Shown: one piece after another, positions 21,774-32,567 of the stretch
Layout: every line of letters begins with the position of its first letter
Position numbering within the stretch: the first letter of the stretch is position 1
Assembly: GCA_036023115.1 (NCBI GenBank)
Contig: JAYKKT010000079.1
Coordinates: 13,569,501-13,633,500, forward strand
Length of the DNA: 64,000 bases
Source of the DNA: Brasenia schreberi
Taxonomy: Eukaryota; Streptophyta; Magnoliopsida; Nymphaeales; Cabombaceae
Direction of reading: 5' to 3'
Position numbers and translations under genes: made by a program
The notes under the pieces: generated by a model
Told to the model about the DNA's origin: nothing
The model's database searches: none
What the model saw: the letters and a program-made list of their open reading frames with translations, nothing else

Positions 21774-21995
21774 TGAATTCCGCACCTGGGTGGTCACTAC
21801 TGCAGTTCCTTCTATGTGGTTCTCTATATTTCCCTCCTTAAACATCCACTCTTCTTTTATCTTTCAAATCGAATAATCTCAGCTTTACTTGAACAATAGC
21901 CTTCTAATACATGTTTAAAAATGACGTAGAAAAGAATATCAGTTTCTTTTATTACATTTGTTTTGCTTCATTACAGATAGTTACATAAATCAAAT
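21774..21995. other. 3' flank of PG gene
   Basis: No gene seen. An AATAAA (minus strand, near 21949-21954), about 45 bases after the PG stop codon, is a plausible polyadenylation signal. Confidence 0.45.
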
Positions 21996-23735
21996 TCACT
22001 GGCTTGATAGAAGATCAATCGTTGATGATAGAGAATCCCATAAGTTGAAGAGTGACCCACTCGATGATTTGAGGCAGCTCGGTGGAAGCATGATGCCGCT
22101 TGCACTCCCGTATGCGTTCTCGCATGACGACTTTGCAGGTTGCCGATTGTATGTGAGCTGCACGTTGGACATCTTTATGCCTTGGCACGGAGCAGTCGCG
22201 CTGCACGCGAAGTTCACTGCAACTTGAGTGGCCGATGTGCCCTTGATGTTGTTGTATGTCACTTCTGAAAACTTCACCCCAGAATTCTGTACAAAGGAAA
22301 TAATGAAATGAAGTATCAATATTACCATCAATTAATTGCCAACCTTTTTAGCTATCCGTTATGATTCATACTTTTCTTTTTTATTGACAATTAAAAAGAA
22401 AGAATCGCAGTACCAGGGTAGGGCAGCCGTCCACATTGCTGTCACAGTAGTGTTGGTTTATGATAATGGGGTTTTTCACATTGTTCATGGTGAGTCCATC
22501 AAAGACTATTCCTTTTGCAAAACCATTGCTGCTCCTCGCCCACGATTTTATCCTTACTCCGTTGGTGGAACCCGTGAAAGTTGTGCCCTTTACCGTAACG
22601 TTTTGCACGCCGGCTTCGTTAGCATTCTTCCCTAGGCTTCCGACGCTGTGGTTTAAAGACAAGTGCATAAACATGTATACTATCGCCAAAATTAAATCAA
22701 CTCTGCTCATATTCCTTAACGCATGGATTTGTACTATTATAACAATGAATGATTTATTATTTTACCTTATTCCATGTCCAGGTCCACATGTAACCTTCTC
22801 TATCCACAAGTTTCGGGTTCCTGGGCCAATAGAGATGCAATCATCTCCAGTCTTGATATTGGTGTTCGTGATGGTCACACCGGTTGATTGCTCCACGTGG
22901 ATGCCATCCGTGTTAGGGCTGGTGCCTGGGGATTGAATAGTGAGGCCGTCCACTTGAACGTTGCTGCAGTGTTCGATCACAATGTTGAAGAGTTCACTAT
23001 TAACAGAAGTTATACCACTCAACGCAATGTCCTTGGAATTCGTAAACACCAGTGACTGCCACGAGAACAACAAACTAACCATTAGTCAATTGATCGTGTA
23101 TATATAATCAATCTGAGCAGATAAATTTGTGGAGGCCGGAACTAGAGAAAGAACATTTTGAGCCTGAAAGGAGTGACACGAAAGAATCATCATGCGCCCA
23201 TCGATTCGTGGAAATAGTGTTGTGTCCTGTTTCTATGATCCTGTCAAAAACATGCTTACATGTATATGAATGATTATGAATGTCTTACCCTGGCCCCAAA
23301 TGGACAGCTCCCTTTGTTATTAGCTTTGCACGCCCACAATGCTGAACCCTTTCCATCTAGATATCCTCCATGGAACGTTAATCCTATCACATTGTCAAAC
23401 TTGAGCCAATATCCCGCTTTGTTCTGAAGCTTATAGTCCGCTGACGCCACCAGGTTACCGTCAACCTTGACTACGATATCGGTGTTGGTACAATGACCAG
23501 AGAAGAGAGTTGGATAAACCAAGAAATCGCCAGAGGGCACATAGAAAGTGGCTGCTTGTGATGCAGCACATACTGCTTTCCATGCCTTGAGGAATGCAGC
23601 ACTGTTATCAGTCACTCCATCCGCTTTCGCACCGTAGCTCACAACGTTATACGTTGCTGTTCCATGAACTGAATGAAGAAAGAGTAGAGGAAACATGACA
23701 AGGAAAACCGTGAAGTGAATGACACTGTCAGCCAT
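21996..23735 (-). CDS. Polygalacturonase, pollen exo-PG type (GH28), four exons
   Basis: Secreted pectinase that hydrolyses alpha-1,4-galacturonan in the cell wall. Exons on the minus strand: 23735-23289, 23055-22766, 22645-22414, 22286-21996. All introns are GT-AG, the exon total is 1260 bp, and the product is 419 aa. Residues 1-25 or so form a signal peptide. The GH28 motifs are complete: NTD at 197-199, GDDC at 219-222, GHG at 242-244, RIK at 277-279, so catalytic Asp 199, 220 and 221, His 243 and Arg/Lys 277/279 are present. The style (SVGSLG, NPIIINQHYC) resembles pollen exo-PGs; exo action and pollen expression are inferred. The donor after exon 3 (CTG|GTACTG) is weaker than in the relatives, which have CAG|GT. 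Relative to pseudogene 1, a one-base loss near 22050-22065 replaces the conserved tail with about 20 unrelated residues. Confidence 0.88.
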
Positions 23736-23884
23736 AATATATAGAGGATATACGGTAGCTATTTGCCTGGCGAACTGAATTAGGATAGATGATTTAGCCT
23801 TGGGGTGGTAGTGGTGAAAGGTTTCATACGATGAATGTTTCTTGTGATGGCGGTGATGGTGAGTTAAGAATGCTCCTGAATGTC

Positions 23885-23894
23885 TATATATATA
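23885..23894 (-). promoter_or_regulatory. TATA box of PG gene
   Basis: A TATATATAT run on the minus strand about 150 bases before the ATG. An equivalent TATA run lies at 42514-42522 and 9893-9901 in the flanks of the pseudogenes, so it is conserved in the family. The predicted 5' UTR is about 120 bases. Confidence 0.6.
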
Positions 23895-24525
23895 CTACAC
23901 ATCTGGGCAATTTGTGAACGTTTGTATCTTTTCCATGCTCTTTCTTATTTTGCTGTTGTCCTGATATAATCGTGGGTCCAACATACCGTAAAAACTCATA
24001 CGATTTGTGGAATATACTGATCTTTCACTGGAAATCCTTAAACGTACGTTTTCCGTTGAATATTCTTAGACAAAAAAACCAACGGAGAAGCTAAAGTCCC
24101 TGTTGAAATGCATGCCATTCAGGTAAGTCACGTACCTGATAGACACGCGAGTTCACGTAGTTTGACAAGTCTATCAGCATATCGAATTTTCAAACTTGTT
24201 GCTCTATCAGAAGAGAGTAGAGATGCGAGTTCACGTAGTTTGACTGGTCTGTCATGAATCTTAACAACTTGGTTACTCAAGCTGGTGTTACATTGACAAC
24301 TTCGATCCTTTTACGGCAATACATATTTCGTTAATGGAGAAAATATATCTCGGATATTGAAAAGTCTGCTTTGGTTTCTGCTTACGTTGCACATACAAAC
24401 ATGCAAACTACAAACAGTCAACAAAGGACGCTATTTTTATATATAAAAGAACTATAGTTTTTATCATATATCAAGACAAGTCTAGATACAAAGTAAAAGT
24501 TACTATCGTACATCTATTAGTCAAT
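23895..24525. other. PG upstream region
   Basis: Likely holds the rest of the promoter. Two diverged copies of GCGAGTTCACGTAGTTTGAC occur at about 24146-24170 and 24216-24240. A stretch near 24330 (GTTAATGGAGAAA) resembles the 731-bp repeat at 7821/10272, weakly suggesting a common ancestral upstream flank. No ORF seen. Confidence 0.4.
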
Positions 24526-25423
24526 ATCAATACTACGTAATCCCAAAATACCTCATTGTGAAGATATTTTTGATTAATGAATTGACTTCGGAGCAACATG
24601 CCATATTGCAAAGAGTAAGAACAAAGCTATGGACCTCAAAAAGTATACACCGAATGAATATCAAGTCTACATGACAAACAATACTTACTCTTGTGTTCTA
24701 GGAGTTGAGCTCTTTAGGATTGATATAGTTAGCACCCCTGTTCTAGGAAGAATATAAGGCACAATTTTGTGTCGATACCTTTCCTTTTCAAAAAGGATTT
24801 TGAGGTCATGTTTTTCCTTGAGAAGTTGATACATAACATAATCATGTGGTTTCTATTGGTATTTTTCTATTATAGTCTCTTCAAACTTAACAAATGAATA
24901 ATCAAGGATTATCTGCTTTTTCTATATATTGAATGTGTCATGCTTATTGATATGAATTCCTAGTATAAGAGGCTAGGATATATTAACCTAAATAAGTTAA
25001 AGAAATTTGTAGCCTTTAACTTATTACTTAACATTCAACAAATAGTAGGCGTGCATTAAAGAGAAAGTAACAAGAAATCATTTTGCATAGAAGCAAGAAG
25101 AGCAACAAGTTTATTAGAAATTATTTACATTGATATCTTTAGATCTTCTAGAATAAGGTTTTATCATGTGAACGTTTATTTTATGACCTTTATTAATGAC
25201 TATTTGAGGTATGATACCTCTTGTCATATAAATCAGAAGTATTGACCATATTTAAAAGAATATAAGCAAGAAGTTTAAAATCAACTTGGATGTATTATTA
25301 AAGTACTAAGGTTCAATAGAAGTGGATAATATACCTTATTTGAGTTTTCTCGATATTGCAAAGAACATGATATAAGAAGAAAATAGAATGCCTAAGACAA
25401 CTCAATAAAATGGTGTAGATGAA
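24526..25423 (+). pseudogene. Copia family A, inverted copy: protease to integrase side
   Basis: The plus-strand counterpart of 18179-19090, with the GGAGCAACATGCCATATTGC protease block near 24590 and the same downstream sequence up to the same junction with PG exon 2. No ORF survives. Gag is absent to the left, where the homology starts abruptly at about 24530. Confidence 0.8.
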
Positions 25424-25668
25424 CGATTCAGTCCTCAAGCAGAAACCCTAACAAGGACGGCATCCACATGGTGCAATCTACCGGCGTGACCATCACGAAC
25501 ACTGATATCAAGACTGAAGATGACTGCTTTCTATTGGTATCTTTGTGGATACAGAAGGTCACCTGTGGACTTGGCCATGGAATAAGGTATAGCACGACCC
25601 AAGTAGATCAATTAGAATACACTTTATTCTATATAGTACACATATTCATGTTTTAAGAAATATCATCA
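25424..25668 (+). pseudogene. PG fragment 4: part of exon 2 and intron 2, inverted
   Basis: Plus-strand GH28 exon 2: [20 protein letters not shown] (Gly of the usual GDDC lost), IQKVTCGLGHGIR, then intron 2 up to ATATCATCA at 25668, where the copia LTR begins. The catalytic-pair region is followed by a short deletion/substitution. It shares both junctions with 17934-18178, so the two arose by inverted duplication of one composite. Confidence 0.88.
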
Positions 25669-26079
25669 TATAATACTATAAACACCCAAAAAAAATTAAA
25701 TAATTTTTTTTTACCTTTTTGAAAATTGGCTATTTTTGGTAGCTTTGAGTTTTTAAATAAAATGCATCAAATAAGCTCATTTTGGTATCAAAATTTTATG
25801 GCAGTCTCAAAATGATGGAATATTGCATCCCTTTCATAAAAATTCGAATTTGGATAAAATTTGATAAAAATAACGATTTTGCCCTCAAGACCAAATTGGC
25901 TGAATTTTGCCTTTTTAAGTGATTGCCTTCAAAGAAATGATGATTTCAAATAATTCATTTTATATAAATAAATGAAAATGGTAACATTGGGAATCAAACC
26001 CAAAATGTTTGCAAATTATAAATTTATGAAATTTCAAAACCCATGGTAATAAAAAATAAATTAAATCAAGCCAGACCTT

Positions 26080-26230
26080 AGAAATTCACCCGATTGAGAA
26101 GGGTCTCGTTCCAAGACATGATACCCAAGGTTAAAGTGGTTCGACACCTCACACCCGTTGAAGTGGTTAAAGTAGTTCGATACCTCACACCCATGAGAAG
26201 GGTTAAATGGTCAAGGTGGTTATAGACTGA
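26080..26230 (+). repeat. Short direct repeats in solo LTR
   Basis: GTGGTTCGACACCTCACACCC and a variant, GTAGTTCGATACCTCACACCC, recur about 40 bases apart within U3. Non-coding. Confidence 0.55.
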
Positions 26231-26502
26231 CTCATAGAGCCAAAGTAGGTCACATTTGCAAACAAAAAACTGGAAATGAAACCCAGTATTTTTCAAGAAT
26301 AATATTTGAAGATTTCATTAAATTTAATGTTTTCAAATATACAATGTTTTTTTATAAAGTGTTCGAAACCAGCCATATATAAAACTCAGACCGTACAGAG
26401 GCAAATTCCCTGAAAAAAAGAGACGACATAGAAGGCAGCTACTGAACACCTGTCAATTTCAGCATTGTTGGACAAGGTAACTTGTCATTTTTAGTTTTAG
26501 GT

Positions 26503-26660
26503 ACAAAAAGAAGGAAGGTCGGCGTCTAAAAAGGAAAGTCGACATTCAAGAAAGAAAGCCGTCATAAAAAAAGGAAGGTCAACATCAACAAAGGAAGTCG
26601 ACATTCAAGAAGTAAAGTCGACACCCGAAAAGGAAGGTCGGCATCTGGAAAGAAAAGTTA
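26503..26660 (+). repeat. ~20-bp minisatellite in solo LTR U3
   Basis: About eight degenerate units of the form AAAGGAAGGTCGACATC-AA are arranged head to tail. They lie about 1.1 kb before the TATA box. Confidence 0.75.
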
Positions 26661-27718
26661 GCATTGTCCATGAAAAAGAAAAGCGATACTCGATTTGACA
26701 GTTGGCAACTTTGAAATGCGATTTGGAAGCCACAAACTTGGCAACTTACCATACCAAATCTGGCCGACTTTAGCAAGTTGAAATGGGATGTTTACCATAC
26801 CAAAGCTGGCTGATTTCTGTAGCTTACCAGGCCATAAGTTGGCCGATTTTCAACATGGGTGAAACATATGACTTGCCATAAGCAGCCATGATGCTCAATT
26901 TAGCATCAAGATGGAATTGCCAAATTCAATAAGGAAACAACCACATATAATCAAAATAACAGGAATTCCATCTCGATAGCTTGCAGAGCCACGAGTATCA
27001 TCAAAAGTGTCAATGCTGGTCACGCATACTATTTTCTCAACACTTGGAAACATCAGGAATCTTGACATTACTAGTGACGATGATCCAAGCAAGACAAAAG
27101 AGTCTAGTGGTGGAATTATGTCAAATCTTTACTGTAAGGTTCGGATTCAATTTGAAAATTTTGAGGACTTCTGAAGTGCGCTAAACATGCTATATGGGCG
27201 TTCAATGCAAAAGCTTGGTTCCCGCCTTAAGGTGAATTATGAAGTTACTTGGGATAAGGATGGATTTTTTCGGAACATCCAGAAGTTCTTCCACCAAATG
27301 GGTCTAGAGGGCTAAGTAACTGAATGAAGAATCAGCAAATCGAGAATCTAGAAGTGATATAGGCAGAAAGATGCTGATAGACTTCCTAGTGATCCCACGG
27401 TTGCATTAGGGAACACATCGTCTGTTCTTTCTCTATGTTTGGCTTGGTTTCCGTGCTCCACCATTACAAAGGAAAGTCAATTCCAGCCCAATCAAGTAGC
27501 ACACACTTACCTTTTGCAATGTGGATTAGCTCCAGCTCCAGCAGATGCCTAGCTTAGAAACTTCCCATAACGTGTGATGCAGAAATTGACGAGTACAACA
27601 ACTGGGTTTTGGGCCAGATTGGGAAGGTCTTGGGCAGTACCTTCCTACCTTATTACATCAAGACAACATAAGGCAAGTTGCCTTATGGATGGCTGCAGCT
27701 AATGGGCAATTCGTGGCC

Positions 27719-27726
27719 TATAAAGA
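27719..27726 (+). promoter_or_regulatory. TATA box of solo LTR
   Basis: TATAAAGA followed by GGGGGCTCAAGAAGG. The same arrangement occurs inverted at 32975-32981 in the LTR fragment. A (GA)n tract follows at about 27820-27860 in the presumed transcribed leader. Confidence 0.6.
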
Positions 27727-29441
27727 GGGGGCTCAAGAAGGCTCCAAGGCATGAACAAATCAATCAACGATCACACCTTCCAGCAACTATAGAAATCCGA
27801 GTTCAACAAGCTGTCCAGCAAGAGAGAAAGAGAGGGAGAGAAAGAGAGAGAGAGAAAAGGGAGAAGAGAGGCCACTGCCCATCACCAAATAGCCGCTGCA
27901 AGTCCTCCTCCACCGGCTGCCACAGGTCCTTCCCTCTTCCATTTTTGCAGTAAACATAGTGGGCTGTAATTCAGAGAGTTTGATTCTCCAACAAGTATAT
28001 TGATTCAAAAGACAACCCCTTTTATGCTTTTCTTTCTTATCCTTTTGACTCCATAGCGTAATTGAAGATCATAAACCTCTTATTCTCACGGATTCATGCT
28101 GTTAATTAAGTCATAGATTCGTTTAAATCAGACTAGAACATGCACGTTTTTCTGAAAATCTAAGAATTTTTACTCTATACTCTACACACATCTGGTAAAA
28201 TATTTCTCTGTAATTGCATACTATTCCAAATAAGTCTAAATTTGTCTCGTCTAATCTAGACATATACATGGATGTTTGGTAAAAATTTCAGGATATTTGT
28301 CTTTGTTAAGCATCATTAACAAAATCCGAGTAGTTTTACAAAAACCAGAATAGATTCTAGAAAACCAGAAATTCCTGTAACACATGTTTGGTAATTCTTG
28401 AATATCTTTGTACACAATGAACCAAATTGATTTAAAATAGTCTTTTGAAATCCATACCTTTCCAACAAGATTAATTTTATAGAAATCGGAGGTCTGAGCA
28501 CCGAAATATCTCTATTTTTCTAAACCTCTACTATTTCGGTATAGGTCTGTCCCAAATGTATGAGTAATGTTTATTTCCAGATTTAATTTTGCGAATATAT
28601 ATAATGAAAATTCAAAATAAAAATATTTTCTAAATATGTACATGAATGTCTATCTTTTCTTAAATTTTTAGAATTTTTTAAAACTCGAAAGTATTTTAAA
28701 AAAATCAGGAAACAAGCCTCTGAAAACAGAACCAATTTCTGTTTTTCAGAACCTGAAATTTTTCTAAGTCAAGAACTAAATCACGATTTATCAAACTTTT
28801 CAAGTTGGGATTTTGTGTTTCGAAACTTACCGGATCTCAAATAATTTTCAAAGTGTCTAGGTTGACCCTTGAGCATCGGTTCAAGAAGGCCTACATCAAT
28901 AAAAACTCACTTGTCAACAATCGTTTAATGAAGTCAGAAATCAAAACTTTGTTAGTTTGAGTAAACTAACTGGCACGCTTGTGCACACGATGTAGTTTTG
29001 AGAATTTCTTTTCAAATCTCTATAGAATTTGAAATAAAAATTCATGTCTACAAATACAATTGAACATTATCGTTGATAGCCCCTGAAGTTATGGATGGAC
29101 ATAAGGCTTCACACATAACATATATGAAAGAGTTCCCTTCCTTATTATAATTGCATAGACTGTTTCTCAGTTTTGTCAAACAAAATGTTTAAACTAAATA
29201 CAATAATTTTTTTAAAGTAATTAAGTAAAGAGGTAACACAATTCGGAGCCCTTTCGCTTGGCTGAAACACACATCTTTTGGATGAAGCACACATCCGAAG
29301 AAGTAAAAGGAATGCAAGGATAAATAAAATGGGAGTTACAAACGATCATATGCGATCAATCTCTCTTTTGGTTCCCTGTGAGAAAGGCATGCCAATTGAT
29401 TCACAACTTAACGACGCTCCTCATGCAATAAAGAGATAGCA

Positions 29442-30841
29442 TTGGTATCAAAGCTACTTACAATCTAAATACGTTTGATATCGGACGATAATCTATAGTA
29501 GAGGGGAATACCGCAAGTATAAAAGATCAAATTACATCTCTCTACTCATTACATCACGACTTACTATGATAAGCCTAGGTCATTTACTGGTTACTAATAC
29601 TGAACACAAATAATTGTCTATAAAGAATAGATTCATAAATTTTCAAAGAGCAAACTACTCTAATTTTTTTCTCTTCTTAGCTCTGTGTACGGTTGCTTGT
29701 TATAACAATCTGCAAACTGAAAAAGGAGACGACTAAACAGTCAATTGATTCCCTTCAATGAATCTTCTTAAAAAAATACTCATCTGTTTTGAAACCAGAT
29801 ATAAGACATGGAGTCTTTATCTCTTTTGTGAAATTGAAACCTACTACTTTCCAAAGATTAGTTAAGATTGTTTACGATAACAGTAAAAGGGGAGAAATTT
29901 CAGTTTGGTGAAAAGGAGAACAAGGGTATAGAAATAAACTTACCATAAAATCTTCACTCGTTTGAAGTTTGTTAGTCTTATTCCTCTTTTACTTTTGGAC
30001 GGTTTACCGCCTCATTACAAAATCAAAGAGAGTAATCAGCAGCCATCGACCAAAGATGGAGAAGGGAAATAGAAAGGGAGTCATCCTTTTTCTAAGCATT
30101 GAGTTTTTTCCCCACCAACATTTGTCAAACCAATGATTGTCAGAGAACCAATGATTGTCAGAGCCCCTCTTTGCATCTCAACATATTCAACTTTAAGACT
30201 CGTTGAGCCATCTCACACAATAAGACTAATCCATGAAAAAAAGGAAGGGTTTTTTTGCCCCTTCTAGAACTAGCCTAAGTGGTTAGCGGTTTTCTTACAA
30301 TTTTACCATTATGCGTTGTTTTTTCTAAAAATCTCAATATTGCCACTAGACTATTTCTAGTTTAGTCAGTCAACTTCTTGATTTACAAGAAATGTACATA
30401 ATCATTTTATATCTACTGAATCATACATTTTGTTAATTTTTGAATAGTACCTACAACCTTTTTGAAATTATGGATCTATAGATTTTACTATTTCAAATAG
30501 ACTACTTAAGTCTTCTGAAATTATAGAACAGTGTATGTTGCAAAAGTTATAGTTCTGCTCATAGACTTCTTTTAAAATTACATCAGCATATTAATTTTCA
30601 TCTTGTCTCCATAAATCTTTCTTATTCTTAGATAGTACCTTAGACACTTGTTTGTTTATAGAAAGGTAGTTGAAATTACTTGTTCTTCTCTAAAATTACT
30701 TTTTAGTGCTTTATCAATCTTAATTGATTAACTTGCTTGCACCATATTGTTGCTTATTAGTTTGTCATATATTTATTTTTTGATTGTCTTGCTCGTTAGA
30801 TCTTCACTTTTGGAATATTTGATACTATTTAAATAATTAAA
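29442..30841 (+). other. Copia family A leader, copy 4
   Basis: An inverted match to 16043-17540. Compared with copies 2 and 3 it lacks about 60-70 bases directly after the primer site (near 29461). No recognisable protein. Confidence 0.6.
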
Positions 30842-32091
30842 ATGGCTTCGAGAGTATATGTCCTCAAGTTGGTAAAAACTCACAAACTAAATGGTTTTAA
30901 TTTTCAAACCTTAAAAAGACGTATTCCATGAGCTTTGATGCTAGAGGGTATAAATTATGTCCTTAAAGAAGCCACGATTGAACATAATGTAAAAGCATCA
31001 ACTAAGGAAAGACAAGCTATAAAAGTTTCTCTGGGGATGATATTATAGCAAAGAAAATTATATTTACCTACATGAAAGATGACATCAATAAGGTTTTCGA
31101 TGAATGTAATAGTACAAAAGAAATGTTCGACGCAATCACAACTATGTATGATACTATTGTGGAACTGCATATACAATTGCTCTTACAACAATGTAACTCT
31201 TATAAAATGAAAGAGTCGAACAATATAATCGAGCATGTGAATAAGATGCTCATCTTAGCTAGAGATTTAGCTATGGCTAATACTATCATTCCACACCCAA
31301 TACAAATCTCAACTATATGTTACTAGAGGGTATAAATTATGTCCTCAAAGAAAGCTATAAAAGTTTATCTAGGGATGATATTATAGCAAAGACAATTATA
31401 TTGACATGGCTAATACATCAATAAGGTTTTAGATGAATGTAGATTTGATACTAGAGGGTATAAATTATGTCCTCAAAGAAACCATGATTGAACCTAATGT
31501 AAAAGCATCAGCTAGGGAAAGAGAAAGCTATAAAAGTTTATCTAGGGATGATATTATAGCAAAGACAATTATATTGACATTGAAGATGACCTCACTAAGG
31601 TTTTCGTGAATGTAATAGATCAAAAGAAATGTTTGATGCAATCAAAACTAAGTATGACACTATTGTCGAACTGCATATACAATTGCTCTTACAACAATAT
31701 AACTCTTATAAAATGAAAGAGTCGGAGAATATGATTGAGCATATGATTAAAATGCTCATCTTACCTAGAGATTTAGCTATGGCTAATACTATCGCTCCAC
31801 ACCCAATACAAATCTCAACCATACTAAATAGTTTTCTATCTTCATGGGATATTGTCATCACTGCTCTTAAGGTTTACTCTATAGTTACCCTAGCTAAACA
31901 TTCCTTAAAATGGACAATTGAACAAGAGCACCTAAAAAAGAGCAAGAAGAAGAAATTCCTCCTTGCTAAGGGTGACCCTAGCTCTAGTTGTATAAATCAC
32001 CAAAACAAAAGAAATCAAAATCAAAATTTAGAATTGAACAAAAAAAGATAAATTATTCAAGAATTCGCAAGGATCCGCTTCTTTGGTAAAA
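30842..32091 (+). pseudogene. Copia family A, copy 4: gag with internal reiteration
   Basis: The ATG at 30842 opens the family gag, soon interrupted by TGA and a frameshift. A piece 31072-31320 is open (EMFDAITTMYDTIVELHIQL). At about 31320 the sequence jumps back. The block starting AGAGGGTATAAATTATGTCC occurs three times (about 30947, 31325, 31452), so the N-terminal third is reiterated. The third copy continues through the best open piece (31629-32051) with the basic KKSKKKKFLLAKG tail, and stops at about 32091 where LINE sequence begins. Confidence 0.8.
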
Positions 32092-32092
32092 T

Positions 32093-32567
32093 AAGGTAAA
32101 TATTATAGAGCAGCAATTAGGCCTGCCATGTTTTATTGTTCTGAGTGTTGGGCAGTTAATCATCAACATGTGCAAAAGATGTCTGTGACAAAAATGAAGA
32201 TGTTGAGATGGATGAGTGGTCATACAAGAAAAGACCGTATACATAATGAGGTTATTAGAAACAAAGTAGGAGTGGCACCAATAGAGGATAAAATGAGAGA
32301 ACATCGTTTAAGATGGTTTGGACATATAGAAAGAAGATCAAAAGAAGAACGTGTAAGAAGGTTAGAAAAACTAAATTTGGAAAGTATTAAAAGAGGTAGA
32401 GGACGACCACAAAAGTGTTGGAAAGAAACAATAAAGAACAATCTAGCTTATTGGGAGTTAACTACTAACATGGCACAAGATAGGGATATGTGGAAACAAA
32501 GAATTCATGTAGCCGACCCCGTCTAGTATGGGAAAAGGCTTAGTTGTTGTTGTAGTTGTGTTGTTTC
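32093..32567 (+). mobile_element. RTE-type LINE, 5'-truncated 3' end
   Basis: The 132-codon frame 32128-32526 encodes the C-terminal part of an RTE-clade LINE polyprotein: MLRWMSGHTRKDRIHNEVIR, HRLRWFGHIERRSKEERV and RGRGRPQKCWKE. It is followed by GGCTTAGTTGTTGTTGTAG, the TTG-rich tail typical of this clade. The start joins copia gag in mid-sequence, as expected for 5' truncation during target-primed reverse transcription, although the 3' flank is a gypsy LTR fragment. Same family as 57315-60442. Confidence 0.82.

Larger units (their letters stand above)
25677..29052 (+). mobile_element. Solo LTR of gypsy type, 3376 bp
   Basis: The ends are TATAAACACCC (a G-to-A variant of TGTAAACACCC) and TGTCTACA, the terminal style of Tat/Athila-type LTRs. 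It is flanked by the 5-bp duplication AATAC at 25672-25676 and 29053-29057. The uninterrupted target is visible at 17933 in the inverted arm. A TATA box is at 27719-27726, and no gag or pol was found inside. Its 3' part (about 28850-28990) matches the LTR of the gypsy element at 45604-47985, and its central part matches 32568-34560 inverted. Short ORFs within it have no recognisable product. Confidence 0.85.
25669..29441 (+). repeat. Copia family A LTR, copy 4, split by a solo gypsy LTR
   Basis: The LTR starts TATAATAC at 25669 (TGTAATAC in copy 2, G to A), is interrupted at 25676, resumes with AATTGAACATTATCG at 29058, and ends GATAGCA at 29441, before the primer site TTGGTATCAAAGC (29442-29454). 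Confidence 0.85.

Noticed and set aside
22336..22936. Plus-strand frames of up to 158 codons
   Set aside because: Antisense shadows of PG exons 2 and 3.
27678..28008. Frames with Arg/Glu-rich runs in both directions
   Set aside because: Created by the (GA)n tract in the solo LTR leader.
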